Below, piece by piece: positions 42,767 through 50,764 of a DNA stretch of 60,275 nt; within the stretch, counting starts at the first letter, position 1, and every line of letters starts with the position of its first letter. Both the position numbers and the translations under genes were made by a program. Location: positions 14,804 through 75,078 of the forward strand of contig CACYGL010000013.1 in NCBI GenBank assembly GCA_902773995.1, in the 5' to 3' direction. The notes under the pieces were generated by a model. It saw nothing but the letters and a program-made list of their open reading frames with translations. It did not search any database and was not told the origin of the DNA. Source of the DNA: an uncultured Coriobacteriaceae bacterium (GTDB lineage Bacteria > Actinomycetota > Coriobacteriia > Coriobacteriales > Atopobiaceae).

Positions 42767-44909
42767 ATGAAGATCATCAAGCGCAATGGCTCCGAGGTCA
42801 CGTTCGACGTCGCAAAGATCGAGAACGCCATCCGGAAGGCCAACATGGAGGTGCCCGAGGACGAGCGCCTCACCGAGCGCGAGATTCGCTTCGCCTCGCT
42901 CAACGTAACCGACGAGTGCATGGAGTCTGGCCACACGGTCACCGTCGAGGAGGTCCAGGACCTCGTCGAGGACCAGCTTATGGCCCTCGACCACTTTGAG
43001 GTGGCCCGCAAGTACATCATCTACCGCTACGTCCAGAACCAGAAGCGCCAGAAGAACACGACGGACGACAAGATCCTCTCCCTCATCGAGTGCAACAACG
43101 AAGAGGTCAAGCAGGAGAACTCCAACAAGAACCCCACCGTCGTCTCCGTCCAGCGCGACTACATGGCCGGTGAGGTCTCCAAGGACCTCACCATGCGCGA
43201 CCTTCTCCCCGCCGACATTGTCCAGGCGCACGAGGAGGGCATCATCCACTTCCACGATGCCGACTACTACGCGCAGCACATGCACAACTGCGACCTCATC
43301 AATCTCGACGACATGCTGCAGAACGGCACCGTGATCTCCGGCACGCTCATTGAGCGCCCGCACAGCTTCTCCACCGCCTGCAACATCGCCACGCAGATCA
43401 TCGCCCAGGTGGCCTCCTGCCAGTACGGCGGCCAGTCCATCTCGCTCACGCACCTTGCGCCCTTTGTCGACGTCTCCCGCAAGAAGATCCGCCGCTCGGT
43501 CTACGCCGAGATGGAGACCATTGGCTACAAGGCCACGCCCGAGCAGATCGACGAGATGGTCGAGAAGCGCCTGCGCGAGGAGGTCGCGCGTGGCGTCCAG
43601 ACCATCCAGTACCAGGTTGTCACCCTCATGACCACCAACGGCCAAGCGCCGTTCATCACCGTGTTCATGTACCTCAACGAGGCCCGCAGCGCGCAGGAGA
43701 AGCACGACCTCGCCCTCATCATCGAGGAGATGCTCAAGCAGCGCTACCAGGGCGTCAAGAACGAGAAGGGCGTCTGGATCACCCCGGCGTTCCCCAAGCT
43801 CATCTACGTGCTCGAGGAGGACAACATCCACGAGGGCGACCCGTACTTCTATCTCACCAAGATGGCAGCCAAGTGCACCGCCAAGCGCATGGTGCCCGAC
43901 TACATCTCCGAGAAGAAGATGCGCGAGTACAAGCTCTCCAAGGGCGAGACCGAGGGCCACGGCGACGTGTACACCTGCATGGGCTGCCGCTCGAACTACG
44001 AGCCCGGCAAGCCCAAGTACTACGGCCGCTTCAACCAGGGCGTCGTGACCATCAACCTGCCCGACGTTGCACTCTCGTCCAACGGTGACATGGACAAGTT
44101 CTGGAAGATCTTCGACGAGCGCCTCGAGCTCTGCCACCGCGCCCTGCGCTGCCGCCACGACCGTCTCTGCGGCACCCTCTCCGACGCGGCGCCCATCCTC
44201 TGGCAGTATGGCGCGCTGGCCCGTCTCGACAAGGGCGAGAAGATCGACAAGCTCCTCTACGGCGGCTACTCCACCATCTCGCTTGGCTACGCTGGCCTCT
44301 ACGAGTGCGTGAAGTACATGACCGGCAAGAGCCACACCGACGAGGACGCCAAGCCCTTCGCGCTCTCCGTCATGCAGCACATGAACGACAAGTGCGCCGA
44401 GTGGAAGGCCGCTGAGAACATCGATTACTCGCTCTACGGCACGCCGCTCGAGTCCACCACGTACAAGTTCGCCAAGTGCCTGCAGAAGCGCTTTGGCGTG
44501 GTCAAGGGCATCACCGACCACGGCTACATCACGAACTCCTACCACGTGAACGTGCGCGAGAAGATCGATGCCTTCACCAAGCTCAAGTTCGAGAGCGAGT
44601 TCCAGCGTCTCTCTCCCGGCGGCGCCATCTCCTACGTCGAGGTGCCCAACATGCAGGACAACCTCGAGGCCGTCGTCCGCGTCATGCAGTTTATCTACGA
44701 GAACATCATGTACGCCGAGCTCAACACCAAGTCCGACTACTGCCAGGTGTGCGGCTACGATGGCGAGATTAAGATCGTGGAGGACGACGGCAAGCTCGTC
44801 TGGGAGTGCCCGCACTGCGGCAACCGCGACCAGTCCAAGCTCAACGTGCACGCAGTTCTGGAACCAGGGCCGCACGGAAGAGATCAAGGATCGCGTGCTG
44901 CACCTGTAA
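42767..44909 (+). CDS. nrdD: Anaerobic (class III) ribonucleoside-triphosphate reductase, C-terminal motif lost
   Basis: Glycyl-radical enzyme making dNTPs without oxygen. N-terminal ATP cone (IIKRNGSEVTFDVAKIENAIRKAN, residues 1-~95), then HFHDADYYAQHMHNCDLINLDDML, TYxCMGCRSNYEPG, SLGYAGLYECVKYM, and the C-terminal zinc CQVCG...CPHCGNRDQ. After SKLNVH (about 44851) the frame breaks; QFWNQGRTEEIKDRVLHL, the normal terminus, follows in another frame to TAA 44907-44909. The missing piece, about 10 residues, is the RRTCGY(I/L)G glycyl-radical loop itself. ATG 42767 follows AGAGGGAG. Its activase nrdG is downstream but separated by inserted DNA. Confidence 0.94.
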
Positions 44910-44918
44910 GCTCTGAAA

Positions 44919-44999
44919 GCCTCGCCCCTTTGCCCCGTGCTCAAACATCCTTGCGTGCTACGCACGCTGCGGAACTGCGCCGGGACAAAGGGGCGAGGC
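44919..44999 (+). terminator. Large stem-loop after nrdD
   Basis: Outer stem GCCTCGCCCCTTTG (44919-44932) / CAAAGGGGCGAGGC (44986-44999), 14 perfect pairs, enclosing smaller hairpins (GCGTG...CGCACGC). No U-tract. It begins 9 bp after the nrdD stop. Confidence 0.6.
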
Positions 45000-45060
45000 G
45001 TCTCCTTACGGGCAGCACGCGCTTGGCTGGTAGCGGGAACAGAAAAAGCTCCTTGCTCGA

Positions 45061-45160
45061 AAACTGCGACTTAATAGCAGCTCTCTTGGTAACCGCAGGT
45101 CCTCTACCTGTGGTTTTTCTCGGCGGCGCATGGGGCTAACTGCTATTAAGTCGCAGCTTT
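45061..45160 (-). mobile_element. Inverted-repeat element, copy 3 (inverted orientation)
   Basis: Ends AAACTGCGACTTAATAGCAG and CTGCTATTAAGTCGCAGCTT share a perfect 17-bp inverted repeat. Its minus strand aligns with copies 1 and 2: AATAGCAGTTAGCCCCATGC, GCCGCCGAGAAAAACCACAG, GTAGAGG. On the plus strand an internal hairpin CCGCAGGT / ACCTGTGG is followed by TTTTT and could terminate transcription. Between nrdD and the toxin-antitoxin genes. Confidence 0.75.
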
Positions 45161-45225
45161 GGCCACAGAGGGCTAGGAGCGCGCAAGTCCATTCCGAGAT
45201 ATTCATGGCATATCATCGCTATACG

Positions 45226-45258
45226 AATTTGGTACTCAATTTGGTACGATATTTGGTA
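45226..45258 (+). promoter_or_regulatory. Three 12-bp direct repeats upstream of antitoxin
   Basis: AATTTGGTA begins at 45226 and 45238, and TATTTGGTA at 45250: exact 12-bp phasing. It lies 28 bp before the antitoxin start, fitting an autoregulatory operator for the antitoxin or toxin-antitoxin complex. Confidence 0.65.
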
Positions 45259-45285
45259 TCTAATTGCGTCTACAAAGGAGCACCC

Positions 45286-45576
45286 ATGACTGCCATCTAT
45301 TCCTCCGCAGCCCTCAAGACGCGCCAGCGCGAGATCAAGGACATTGCCCGCAAGGACGTGGTCCACATAACGGAGAACGGCAACGCAGCCTTTGTCTTCA
45401 TGAGCGAGGAGCTCTTCGAGCAGCAGCTCAACAAGGCTGCCGAAGAAGCGGCGCTCACGGAGCGCATGCGCGCGTGCATTAAGGCCTCTGATGACTGCTT
45501 TGAACAGGGAGAATACATCGAGGGAACTAACGCATTCTTTAGCGCTCTCGACGAGAGGCTAGCAGCCAATGGCTAA
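45286..45576 (+). CDS. Type II antitoxin, Phd/YefM-like
   Basis: 96 residues. The N-terminal Phd/YefM pattern: MTAIYSSAALKTRQREIKDIARKDVVHITENGNAAFVFMSEELFEQQL (S-x-x-x-R...VxITxNGxxxxVxM). The C-terminal half is an acidic, helical toxin-neutralising tail (ASDDCFEQGEYIEGTNAFFSALDERLAANG). AAAGGAG precedes ATG 45286; the frame is open upstream but crosses the operator. It overlaps the toxin gene by 8 bp, the usual antitoxin-first order. Its base composition is more AT-rich than nrdD and nrdG, pointing to insertion. Confidence 0.82.
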   Translation: MTAIYSSAALKTRQREIKDIARKDVVHITENGNAAFVFMSEELFEQQLNKAAEEAALTERMRACIKASDDCFEQGEYIEGTNAFFSALDERLAANG

Positions 45577-45838
45577 GATGCTTTACACCCTCACGTTTCT
45601 CGAGGACGTCGAAACCATCTACTCCCCTCGCGTTCGGAAGCATCTCGAATCAGTCTTCTCGATGCTCGAGACCTTCCCAGAAAGTGGCACGCTCGTCTCC
45701 TCGGAATACCTTAAAAGCAGGTATGGAGGAGAAGTGCACCAATGCGATGTTGCACCGTTCTATATCGTTTACACCTATGAGCGTTCAACCGATACGGTAC
45801 GCATACGTAGCCTTGTCCCGCAGCGCTCTACCCACTAG
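45569..45838 (+). CDS. Type II toxin, RelE/ParE superfamily
   Basis: 89 residues with the RelE/ParE layout: LYTLTFLEDVETIYSPRVRKHLESVFSMLETFPESGTLVSSEYLKSRYGGEVHQCDVAPFYIVYTYERSTDTVRIRSLVPQR. The central strand-rich part and the R-S-L-V-x-x-R end match RelE-like ribosome-dependent RNases or ParE gyrase poisons; the specific activity cannot be chosen. The start ATG 45569 lies inside the antitoxin end, so translation is coupled. The next gene, nrdG, starts 28 bp later and could be read through from this promoter. Confidence 0.78.
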   Translation: MAKMLYTLTFLEDVETIYSPRVRKHLESVFSMLETFPESGTLVSSEYLKSRYGGEVHQCDVAPFYIVYTYERSTDTVRIRSLVPQRSTH

Positions 45839-45866
45839 CACGTCTCAATCCAAAAGGGGTCTTCCC

Positions 45867-46415
45867 ATGAACTATGCAACCATCAAATATTGCGACATCG
45901 CCAACGGAACCGGGGTGCGCACCTCGCTCTTTGTCTCCGGCTGCCGCCTGCACTGCAAGAACTGCTTCAACGAGGAAGCCTGGAGCTTCTCGGCAGGCAA
46001 GCCGTTCACGGAGCAGACCGAGGAGGAGATCCTCGCATCGCTTTCCGCGCCTTACATTGACGGGCTCTCCGTCCTGGGCGGCGAGCCCACGGAGCCAGAG
46101 AACGCCGCGGCCCTGGCGCCCTTCCTCGAGCGCGTGCGTAAGGCCTATCCCGAGAAGAACATCTGGATGTACTCCGGGCGCACATGGGAGCAGCTCACCG
46201 GCAGTGGCGACCACGCCTCCCCCGACATGGACCGCATTCTCGCCTGCCTGAACGTCCTGGTAGATGGTCCCTTTGTGCAGGAGCTGCACGACATCACGCT
46301 GCGCTTCCGCGGCTCGTCCAACCAGCGGCTCATCGACGTCCCCACCACACTGCGCGAAAGCAGCGTGGTCCTCTGGCAGGACGACCCGCAGTTTGCCCAG
46401 CACGCCTGGGCATAG
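45867..46415 (+). CDS. nrdG: Anaerobic ribonucleotide reductase activating enzyme
   Basis: Radical-SAM protein that installs the glycyl radical on NrdD. The cluster motif CRLHCKNC (CxxxCxxC, residues 26-33) is preceded by YATIKYCDIANGTGVRTSLFVSG. VLGGEPTEPEN is the SAM-binding GGE. VDGPFVQELHDITLRFRGSSNQRLIDVPTTL is the family C-terminal block. 182 residues, complete. AAAAGGGG precedes ATG 45867. Normally adjacent to nrdD; here about 960 bp of repeat and toxin-antitoxin DNA lie between. A terminator follows at 46418-46449. Confidence 0.94.
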   Translation: MNYATIKYCDIANGTGVRTSLFVSGCRLHCKNCFNEEAWSFSAGKPFTEQTEEEILASLSAPYIDGLSVLGGEPTEPENAAALAPFLERVRKAYPEKNIWMYSGRTWEQLTGSGDHASPDMDRILACLNVLVDGPFVQELHDITLRFRGSSNQRLIDVPTTLRESSVVLWQDDPQFAQHAWA

Positions 46416-46417
46416 AA

Positions 46418-46449
46418 AACGGCGCCCCGGCCGAAACCGGGGCGCCGTT
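46418..46449. terminator. Bidirectional terminator between nrdG and hsp20
   Basis: Thirteen perfect pairs AACGGCGCCCCGG / CCGGGGCGCCGTT, loop CCGAAA, flanked by AGAAAA on the left (U-tail on the minus strand). Confidence 0.8.
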
Positions 46450-46482
46450 ACGTGCTGCAAGCTGAGTGACGAGCCTACGCTG

Positions 46483-46911
46483 CTAGTCGATTGCGACCTT
46501 GGTGACGTTGGACTTCTCGGCCTGCTTGGGGACATTGACGGTAAGAACGCCGCCGTCCATCTTTGCGGTGAGTCCATCCGTTGCGGCATCCTTCAGATAC
46601 ACACCACGGCTTGCCTGCCACTCCGAGGTCTCCTTCTGCAGGTAGTTCTTGTTCTTCTCCTCGTCGGACTCCTTCTTGTCCACGCTGATCGAGAGCCTGC
46701 CCTCGTTGAGCTCGACGTCGACCTCGTCCTTCTTGACGCCCGGGAGCTCGGCGGTGACCACGTACTTGTCGCCCGCGTCCTCGACGTTCATCTTGAAGGC
46801 GTCATCTGTGCTGATCGCTGCGAGAGGAGCGAAGAAGTCGTCGAAGGCCCCAAACGGCCATGCCCTGCGAAGTGCCTTCTCGTAGTCACTATAAGGAACC
46901 ATGCCAGCCAT
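46483..46911 (-). CDS. Small heat-shock protein, Hsp20/alpha-crystallin
   Basis: 142 residues. The alpha-crystallin domain runs from FKMNVEDAGDKYVVTAELPGVKKDEVDVELNEGRLSISVDKK to GVYLKDAATDGLTAKMDGGVLTVNVPK, with A-x-x-x-G-V-L closing strands; a Lys-rich insert (ESDEEKNKNYLQKET) lies between. It has a short N-terminal arm (PYSDYEKALRRAWPFG). ATP-independent holdase in the cytosol. ATG 46911 has AAGGAG eight bases ahead; a GTG at 46920 is less likely. About 100 bp upstream is a HAIR-like inverted repeat, indicating HspR-type control. Confidence 0.92.
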   Translation of the reverse strand: MAGMVPYSDYEKALRRAWPFGAFDDFFAPLAAISTDDAFKMNVEDAGDKYVVTAELPGVKKDEVDVELNEGRLSISVDKKESDEEKNKNYLQKETSEWQASRGVYLKDAATDGLTAKMDGGVLTVNVPKQAEKSNVTKVAID

Positions 46912-47016
46912 CGTTACCACTCCTTCTATGTGGTGGAAGCCCTTTCTTTGGGCCTCCTCGGGTTCACTCTTATATGTTCCCCACTGCAGTTTCTTTATAC
47001 ACTTTATCTAAGATTT

Positions 47017-47037
47017 TCTAAGTGGCTTCTACTTAGA
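47017..47037. promoter_or_regulatory. HAIR-like inverted repeat upstream of hsp20
   Basis: TCTAAGT, seven bases (GGCTTCT), ACTTAGA: perfect 7-bp arms with the N7 spacing of HspR sites (CTTGAGT-N7-ACTCAAG). A second, wider pair TATCTAAG (47005-47012) / CTTAGATA (47032-47039) surrounds it. Confidence 0.55.
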
Positions 47038-47085
47038 TATTTCTCATACTGCGAGGTAGATGTCTCTCCCATCCTCAACTTCTGC

Positions 47086-47161
47086 AAACTACGCACGGTC
47101 GCGGTTAAGGTTTGTATCGACCTGGGCTTTTATATCTCTCGGCACCCACCGTGCGTAGTTT
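47086..47161. repeat. 14-bp inverted repeat with 48-bp loop
   Basis: AAACTACGCACGGT (47086-47099) and ACCGTGCGTAGTTT (47148-47161) are perfectly complementary. Nothing coding between them. Possibly a structured RNA, the end of a small element, or a terminator. Confidence 0.6.
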
Positions 47162-47427
47162 GGACACCTGTCGGGCCTCCGGGGTTACCCTGTGTGGCGG
47201 TGCCGTCTGCCCCAGGGGCGTCGCCGGGCTGAAATCGGACGTTCTGCCGCGTTATCCGGACGAATTCCGTCCGGAAACAGCCCGACAGCGCCGACGTGCG
47301 CGTCGGGGGAAGCGAGATGGGCGCCGCCAGGGCGCCCGGTGGCGCAGATCGACGGTTGGGATACGGTTTTTCGGGGGTACCCCAAGTACAAAGCGGTTCG
47401 AATGCTGATAAACCGCAGGTCAGAGAA
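47162..47427. other. Non-coding stretch with nested hairpins
   Basis: No ORF with coding character. It contains TCCGGACG / CGTCCGGA (about 47254-47274) nested within CGGGCTG / CAGCCCG, so a multi-stem RNA is possible. I checked by eye for RNase P, tmRNA, SRP and 6S RNA hallmarks and found none. Confidence 0.35.
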
Positions 47428-47455
47428 TTGACACCGGCCCGCTGTCACATAAGAA
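47428..47455 (+). promoter_or_regulatory. Promoter candidate for the DUF3810-like gene
   Basis: -35 TTGACA (47428-47433), 16-bp spacer, -10 TAAGAA (47450-47455). A leader of about 215 nt would precede the gene at 47678. Confidence 0.5.
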
Positions 47456-47644
47456 GTCTCACCAAAACTGCTGCCAACCGGAAGTTGGCCCGCCGCCGGC
47501 GGGGAGGCGGCTGCCCCGCGCACTGTTGAGGAGGATCTCGACGTTTCAGCCCCGTCGGACACCGATTCTGTCGACTTTGTTCTCAACAGCAACGGCACAG
47601 GGCTCTCAAGCAACACGAGCAGCGCCGAGAATGGCAGGATATGA
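47453..47644 (+). pseudogene. Possible C-terminal gene fragment
   Basis: A 63-codon open stretch without a start codon (in-frame TAA immediately before), reading ...GGEAAAPRTVEEDLDV then SAPSDTDSVDFVLNSNGT and ending SSAENGRI. The Ser/Thr/Asp-rich tail has actinobacterial codon character, unlike the surrounding DNA, so it may be the remnant of a deleted gene. No family recognised; could equally be chance. Confidence 0.25.
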
Positions 47645-47677
47645 CCAGAGACAGTACCAAGATGAAAGGAGCAGCGA

Positions 47678-48796
47678 ATGGCGCAGGGCAAATCGGCGAA
47701 GCATGGCAACCCTACCAGGGCGCGGCTCATAGCCGCCGCAATCCTAGCGACCGCCTGCCCGCTGCTCGCAATGCTCTATTCTCAGCCAAGCCTGCAGGCA
47801 ATCCTCTTTCCCGGCTATCGACGGCTCTCGAAATCCCTGATGTCCGCGCTGGCAACGATCACCTCCGTGGCTCACTTTGCCATCTGGGACTGGCTCACCA
47901 CCGCCCTTGTAGTGGCGGCCATCTTGACGCTGGTGCACCGCATCCGCCACCACCAGCGCCTACTCCCGTGTTTCTCGGTGGTGGCGTTAGTCGTAGCCGC
48001 AACGGCACTCCTGGGCACCGCCGGCTGGGCGCTCAACCACTATGCCCCGGAGCTCTCGCAGGACCTTGGCCTTGAGGTTGGCCAGTACAGCGAAGACCAG
48101 CTTGCCGACGCCACCTCGTACTACCTCGACCAGGCGGCATCACGTGCGCAGCTGGTCCCGCGCGAGGAGGACAGCACCCTCTCCCACCAGGACTTCTACG
48201 AGCTTGCCCGCATCGCCGGAGCATCGTACGCACCGCTCTCGCAGCGCTACGAGGTCTTCTCGGGCAGCACCGCCCCCGTCAAGTCGCTTCTGCTCTTTGG
48301 CGAGCCCCTGCTCTACAGCGGCCACACGGGGATCTTCTGGGCCGCAACCGCGGAGTCGAGCGTGCCCCTCGACACCGCGACCGCCGAGCTCCCCTTCACG
48401 ATGTGCCACGAGGCCGCGCACCGCCTGGGCATCGCCAGCGAGCAGGAGGCCAACTTCTCGGCTTTTCTCGCCTGCTCTACCAACGATGACGTGCGCTTCT
48501 CGTACTCTGGCTTCTACTCCGCCTTCAACTACTGCGTGAACGCCCTGCTGGCAGAAGACCCCGAGCGCGCCCAGCAGCTAGTCTCGGATGCGCTCGCAGG
48601 CGAGAACGGCGCCGGCGTGGCGCTGGTCCTCCAGGACCGCGCCACAACGCAGGAGCACTACCAGGCGTTCGAGGGCCCCTTCGAGGACGTGGGCACCACC
48701 GTCAACGACACCTACCTCAAGAGCTTTGGTGAGAAGGCCGGCGTGCGCTCGTACGGCCTGGTTGTGGACTACCTGCTCGCTTGGCTTGACGCGTAG
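47678..48796 (+). CDS. DUF3810-type membrane metalloprotein (HExxH)
   Basis: 372 residues. Three hydrophobic segments near the N terminus (LIAAAILATACPLLAMLY; WDWLTTALVVAAILTLVHRI; CFSVVALVVAATALLGTAGWAL) are followed by an extracytoplasmic domain with MCHEAAHRLGIASEQEANFSAFLAC: HExxH plus a downstream Glu/Asn as in zincin-type DUF3810 proteins. YSGFYSAFNYCVNALL follows. Likely a membrane-bound zinc peptidase; substrate unknown. AAAGGAG precedes ATG 47678. Its 3' end overlaps the convergent amylase gene by 28 bp, so transcription of one may interfere with the other. Confidence 0.78.
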   Translation: MAQGKSAKHGNPTRARLIAAAILATACPLLAMLYSQPSLQAILFPGYRRLSKSLMSALATITSVAHFAIWDWLTTALVVAAILTLVHRIRHHQRLLPCFSVVALVVAATALLGTAGWALNHYAPELSQDLGLEVGQYSEDQLADATSYYLDQAASRAQLVPREEDSTLSHQDFYELARIAGASYAPLSQRYEVFSGSTAPVKSLLLFGEPLLYSGHTGIFWAATAESSVPLDTATAELPFTMCHEAAHRLGIASEQEANFSAFLACSTNDDVRFSYSGFYSAFNYCVNALLAEDPERAQQLVSDALAGENGAGVALVLQDRATTQEHYQAFEGPFEDVGTTVNDTYLKSFGEKAGVRSYGLVVDYLLAWLDA

Positions 48797-50364
48797 CGCT
48801 CCGCGGTGCGACGGATGCGGTCTGCCTGCTGCCGCTCCTCCTCGGTGGGCGCTGGCAGGTGAGCGCTCAGGTCCGCGGGGACGTCGTGCCCGTAGCGCAC
48901 GATGTCGTTCTCGAGGACGCCCGCCGTGTCCTCCGGCAGGTACACCGAGAGGCTCCCGCCCCTGCAGACAAACTCGGCGCAGCCGTCGTCTCCCACGCAG
49001 GCGTCGGACTGCCCACCCAGCACCGAGACCCATCGCTCGCCGGCATGGCGCGACCCCACGTACATGCGCTTTGCTCCACCATTGCGGTCGGTGAGCACGC
49101 AGGCGACGCCCGATCCGCCATGGCGCCCATCGCCCTCGCGCGTCCAGCCCACAACATCGGGGTCGTCGAGGTAGTCGTGCTGGGGACCGTAGGCAAAGCG
49201 GCGGCGCAGCTCCATAAGCAGCGGCAGCTCGCGCACGGCGGGAATGTTGCCATCGTTGGGCATACCAAAGAGGTCACCGTAGAAGACGCAGGGATAGCCC
49301 GCCTCACGCAGCAGTATGAGCGCATAGGCCGAGGGCTTGAACCACTCCTCCACAAATGACTGAAGCGCCTGGCCAGGCTGGGTGTCGTGGTTCTCCACAA
49401 AGGTGACGGCGCGCGTTGGATCCGCCGCCACAAGGGTGTTTTCAAAGAGGCGCCGCAGGTCAACGTTTCCAAACGAGCAGGATGCCTGGTAAAGGCGATA
49501 GTGGAGCGGCACGTCAAAGAGGCTCATGGTTCTCTCGGCCCCAAGGTAGGCCTGGAGCTCTCCCACGTCTGGCGACCAGAACTCCCCCACCGTGAAGAGC
49601 TCCTTGCCAAACTCCTGGCGCAGGGCCGACAGCCAGCGGAGGAAGAACCGACGGTCCATGTGCTTGAGCGCATCAAGCCTAAAGCCGTCGAGGTTGCACG
49701 TCGAGAGGTACCACTCGCCCCAGCGCAGCAGCTCGTCGTAGACGGGCTGGTACATCTCGTCCACGTCACAGCCCATGAGATAGTCGTAGTTGCCATTGTC
49801 GCGACGGTCTACCTGCTCGCTCCAGTGCTTGCCGTCAAAGAGGTAGATGGCATTCGCGTGCGTTGCCTCGTCGTAGTCCACGCCGTGAAAGCAGGTCCAG
49901 TTCCACTTGAAGGCAGAGTACTTGTCGCCGCGCCCGGGAAAGTCAAAGCGCGTCCAGGCGGTAATGTCATGCGGCGTCGAGACGGGCTGCTCACGGTTGT
50001 ACGAGGCCACCTCGGTCGCGCGAACGCGCTCGGTGCCGTCGGCCCCCATGCGATGGTCGAGGACCACGTCGGCCAGGGCCTGCATGCCCGCCGCGTGAAT
50101 GGCATCGATAGCGGCCAGGTACTCCTCACGCGTGCCGTACTTAGTGCGCACCGAGCCCTTCTGGTCAAATTCTCCCAGGTCATAGGTGTCATACACGCCA
50201 TAGCCAACGTCGTTTGCACCGGCCATGCCCTTGTAGGCCGGCGGCAGCCACACGGCGGTGATGCCGTTGTCTGCAAAGAGCTGGGCGTCCTCGGCCAACC
50301 GACGCCAGTGTCTGCCGTCAGCGTCGAGGTACCACGAGAAGCCCTGGAGCATTGTGCCGTTCAT
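48769..50364 (-). CDS. Cytoplasmic alpha-amylase (GH13)
   Basis: 531 residues, no signal peptide. GH13 catalytic regions: I, DVVLDHRMG; II, LDGFRLDALKHM (nucleophile Asp); III, FTVGEFW (acid/base Glu); IV, FVENHDTQ (transition-state Asp). The N-terminal MNGTMLQGFSWYLDADGRHWRRLAEDA and AVWLPPAYKG match the bacterial intracellular amylase subgroup (GH13_5, AmyA-like) that hydrolyses glycogen or maltodextrins. The C-terminal beta domain is followed by a charged helical tail. The ribosome site is weak (GGGATAGG). It starts 6 bp after the stop of the small membrane protein, so the two share a transcript. Confidence 0.9.
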   Translation of the reverse strand: MNGTMLQGFSWYLDADGRHWRRLAEDAQLFADNGITAVWLPPAYKGMAGANDVGYGVYDTYDLGEFDQKGSVRTKYGTREEYLAAIDAIHAAGMQALADVVLDHRMGADGTERVRATEVASYNREQPVSTPHDITAWTRFDFPGRGDKYSAFKWNWTCFHGVDYDEATHANAIYLFDGKHWSEQVDRRDNGNYDYLMGCDVDEMYQPVYDELLRWGEWYLSTCNLDGFRLDALKHMDRRFFLRWLSALRQEFGKELFTVGEFWSPDVGELQAYLGAERTMSLFDVPLHYRLYQASCSFGNVDLRRLFENTLVAADPTRAVTFVENHDTQPGQALQSFVEEWFKPSAYALILLREAGYPCVFYGDLFGMPNDGNIPAVRELPLLMELRRRFAYGPQHDYLDDPDVVGWTREGDGRHGGSGVACVLTDRNGGAKRMYVGSRHAGERWVSVLGGQSDACVGDDGCAEFVCRGGSLSVYLPEDTAGVLENDIVRYGHDVPADLSAHLPAPTEEERQQADRIRRTAERYASSQASR

Positions 50365-50370
50365 GCGCGC

Positions 50371-50631
50371 CTATCCCAGCCGCGTGGGATGCACACAGGC
50401 CGCGATGGCGGCAATGATGGCGACAAGCACGGCGGGCGCAAAGCCGATGGCCCCCAGCACAAGCGACGCCACAAAGAGCCACCAGAACACACGCAACCCC
50501 GCGCGAACCGTCCACCCCAGGATGCGAAAGATGCCAACGACCAGCGCGAACACCAGCCACACGCCCAGAACGGCAAGCATGATGGGGGCAAATATCACGG
50601 CGAGAAGCGACGCGAGAAGAAACGTAATCAT
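50371..50631 (-). CDS. Small membrane protein, unknown function
   Basis: 86 residues from ATG 50631 (GAAGGGAAGG ahead). Two or three hydrophobic helices: FLLASLLAVIFAPIMLAVLGVWLVFALVVGIFRIL, VFWWLFVASLVLGAIGFAPAVLVAIIAAIAACV. No motif or family recognised. Directly upstream of and codirectional with the amylase. Codon use is typical of the genome. Confidence 0.65.
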   Translation of the reverse strand: MITFLLASLLAVIFAPIMLAVLGVWLVFALVVGIFRILGWTVRAGLRVFWWLFVASLVLGAIGFAPAVLVAIIAAIAACVHPTRLG

Positions 50632-50764
50632 GTGTACCTTCCCTTCGGGGCGCACGCAAGACGCGCCCGTGGGGGAATCCTACCCGTTTTGAGGGCAGGC
50701 AAGTGACGGCCGGGGCGACTTCGCATGGTCTTCTCTGCAGTTCTCTGCGGTTTGTGAAACACAC

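Noticed and set aside
42362..44965. 867-codon open frame antisense to nrdD
   Set aside because: Val/Leu/Asp-rich composition typical of the reverse frame of a GC-rich gene; the plus strand encodes a clear NrdD. The same reasoning removes the long antisense frames at 26736-28307, 34861-36099 and 13680-14582.
45226..45258. CRISPR-like short repeats
   Set aside because: Three 12-bp phased repeats without spacers; operator iterons fit better.
47185..47730. 181-codon leftward frame in the intergenic region
   Set aside because: Composition without domain or codon bias; it crosses a promoter and the start of the DUF3810-like gene.
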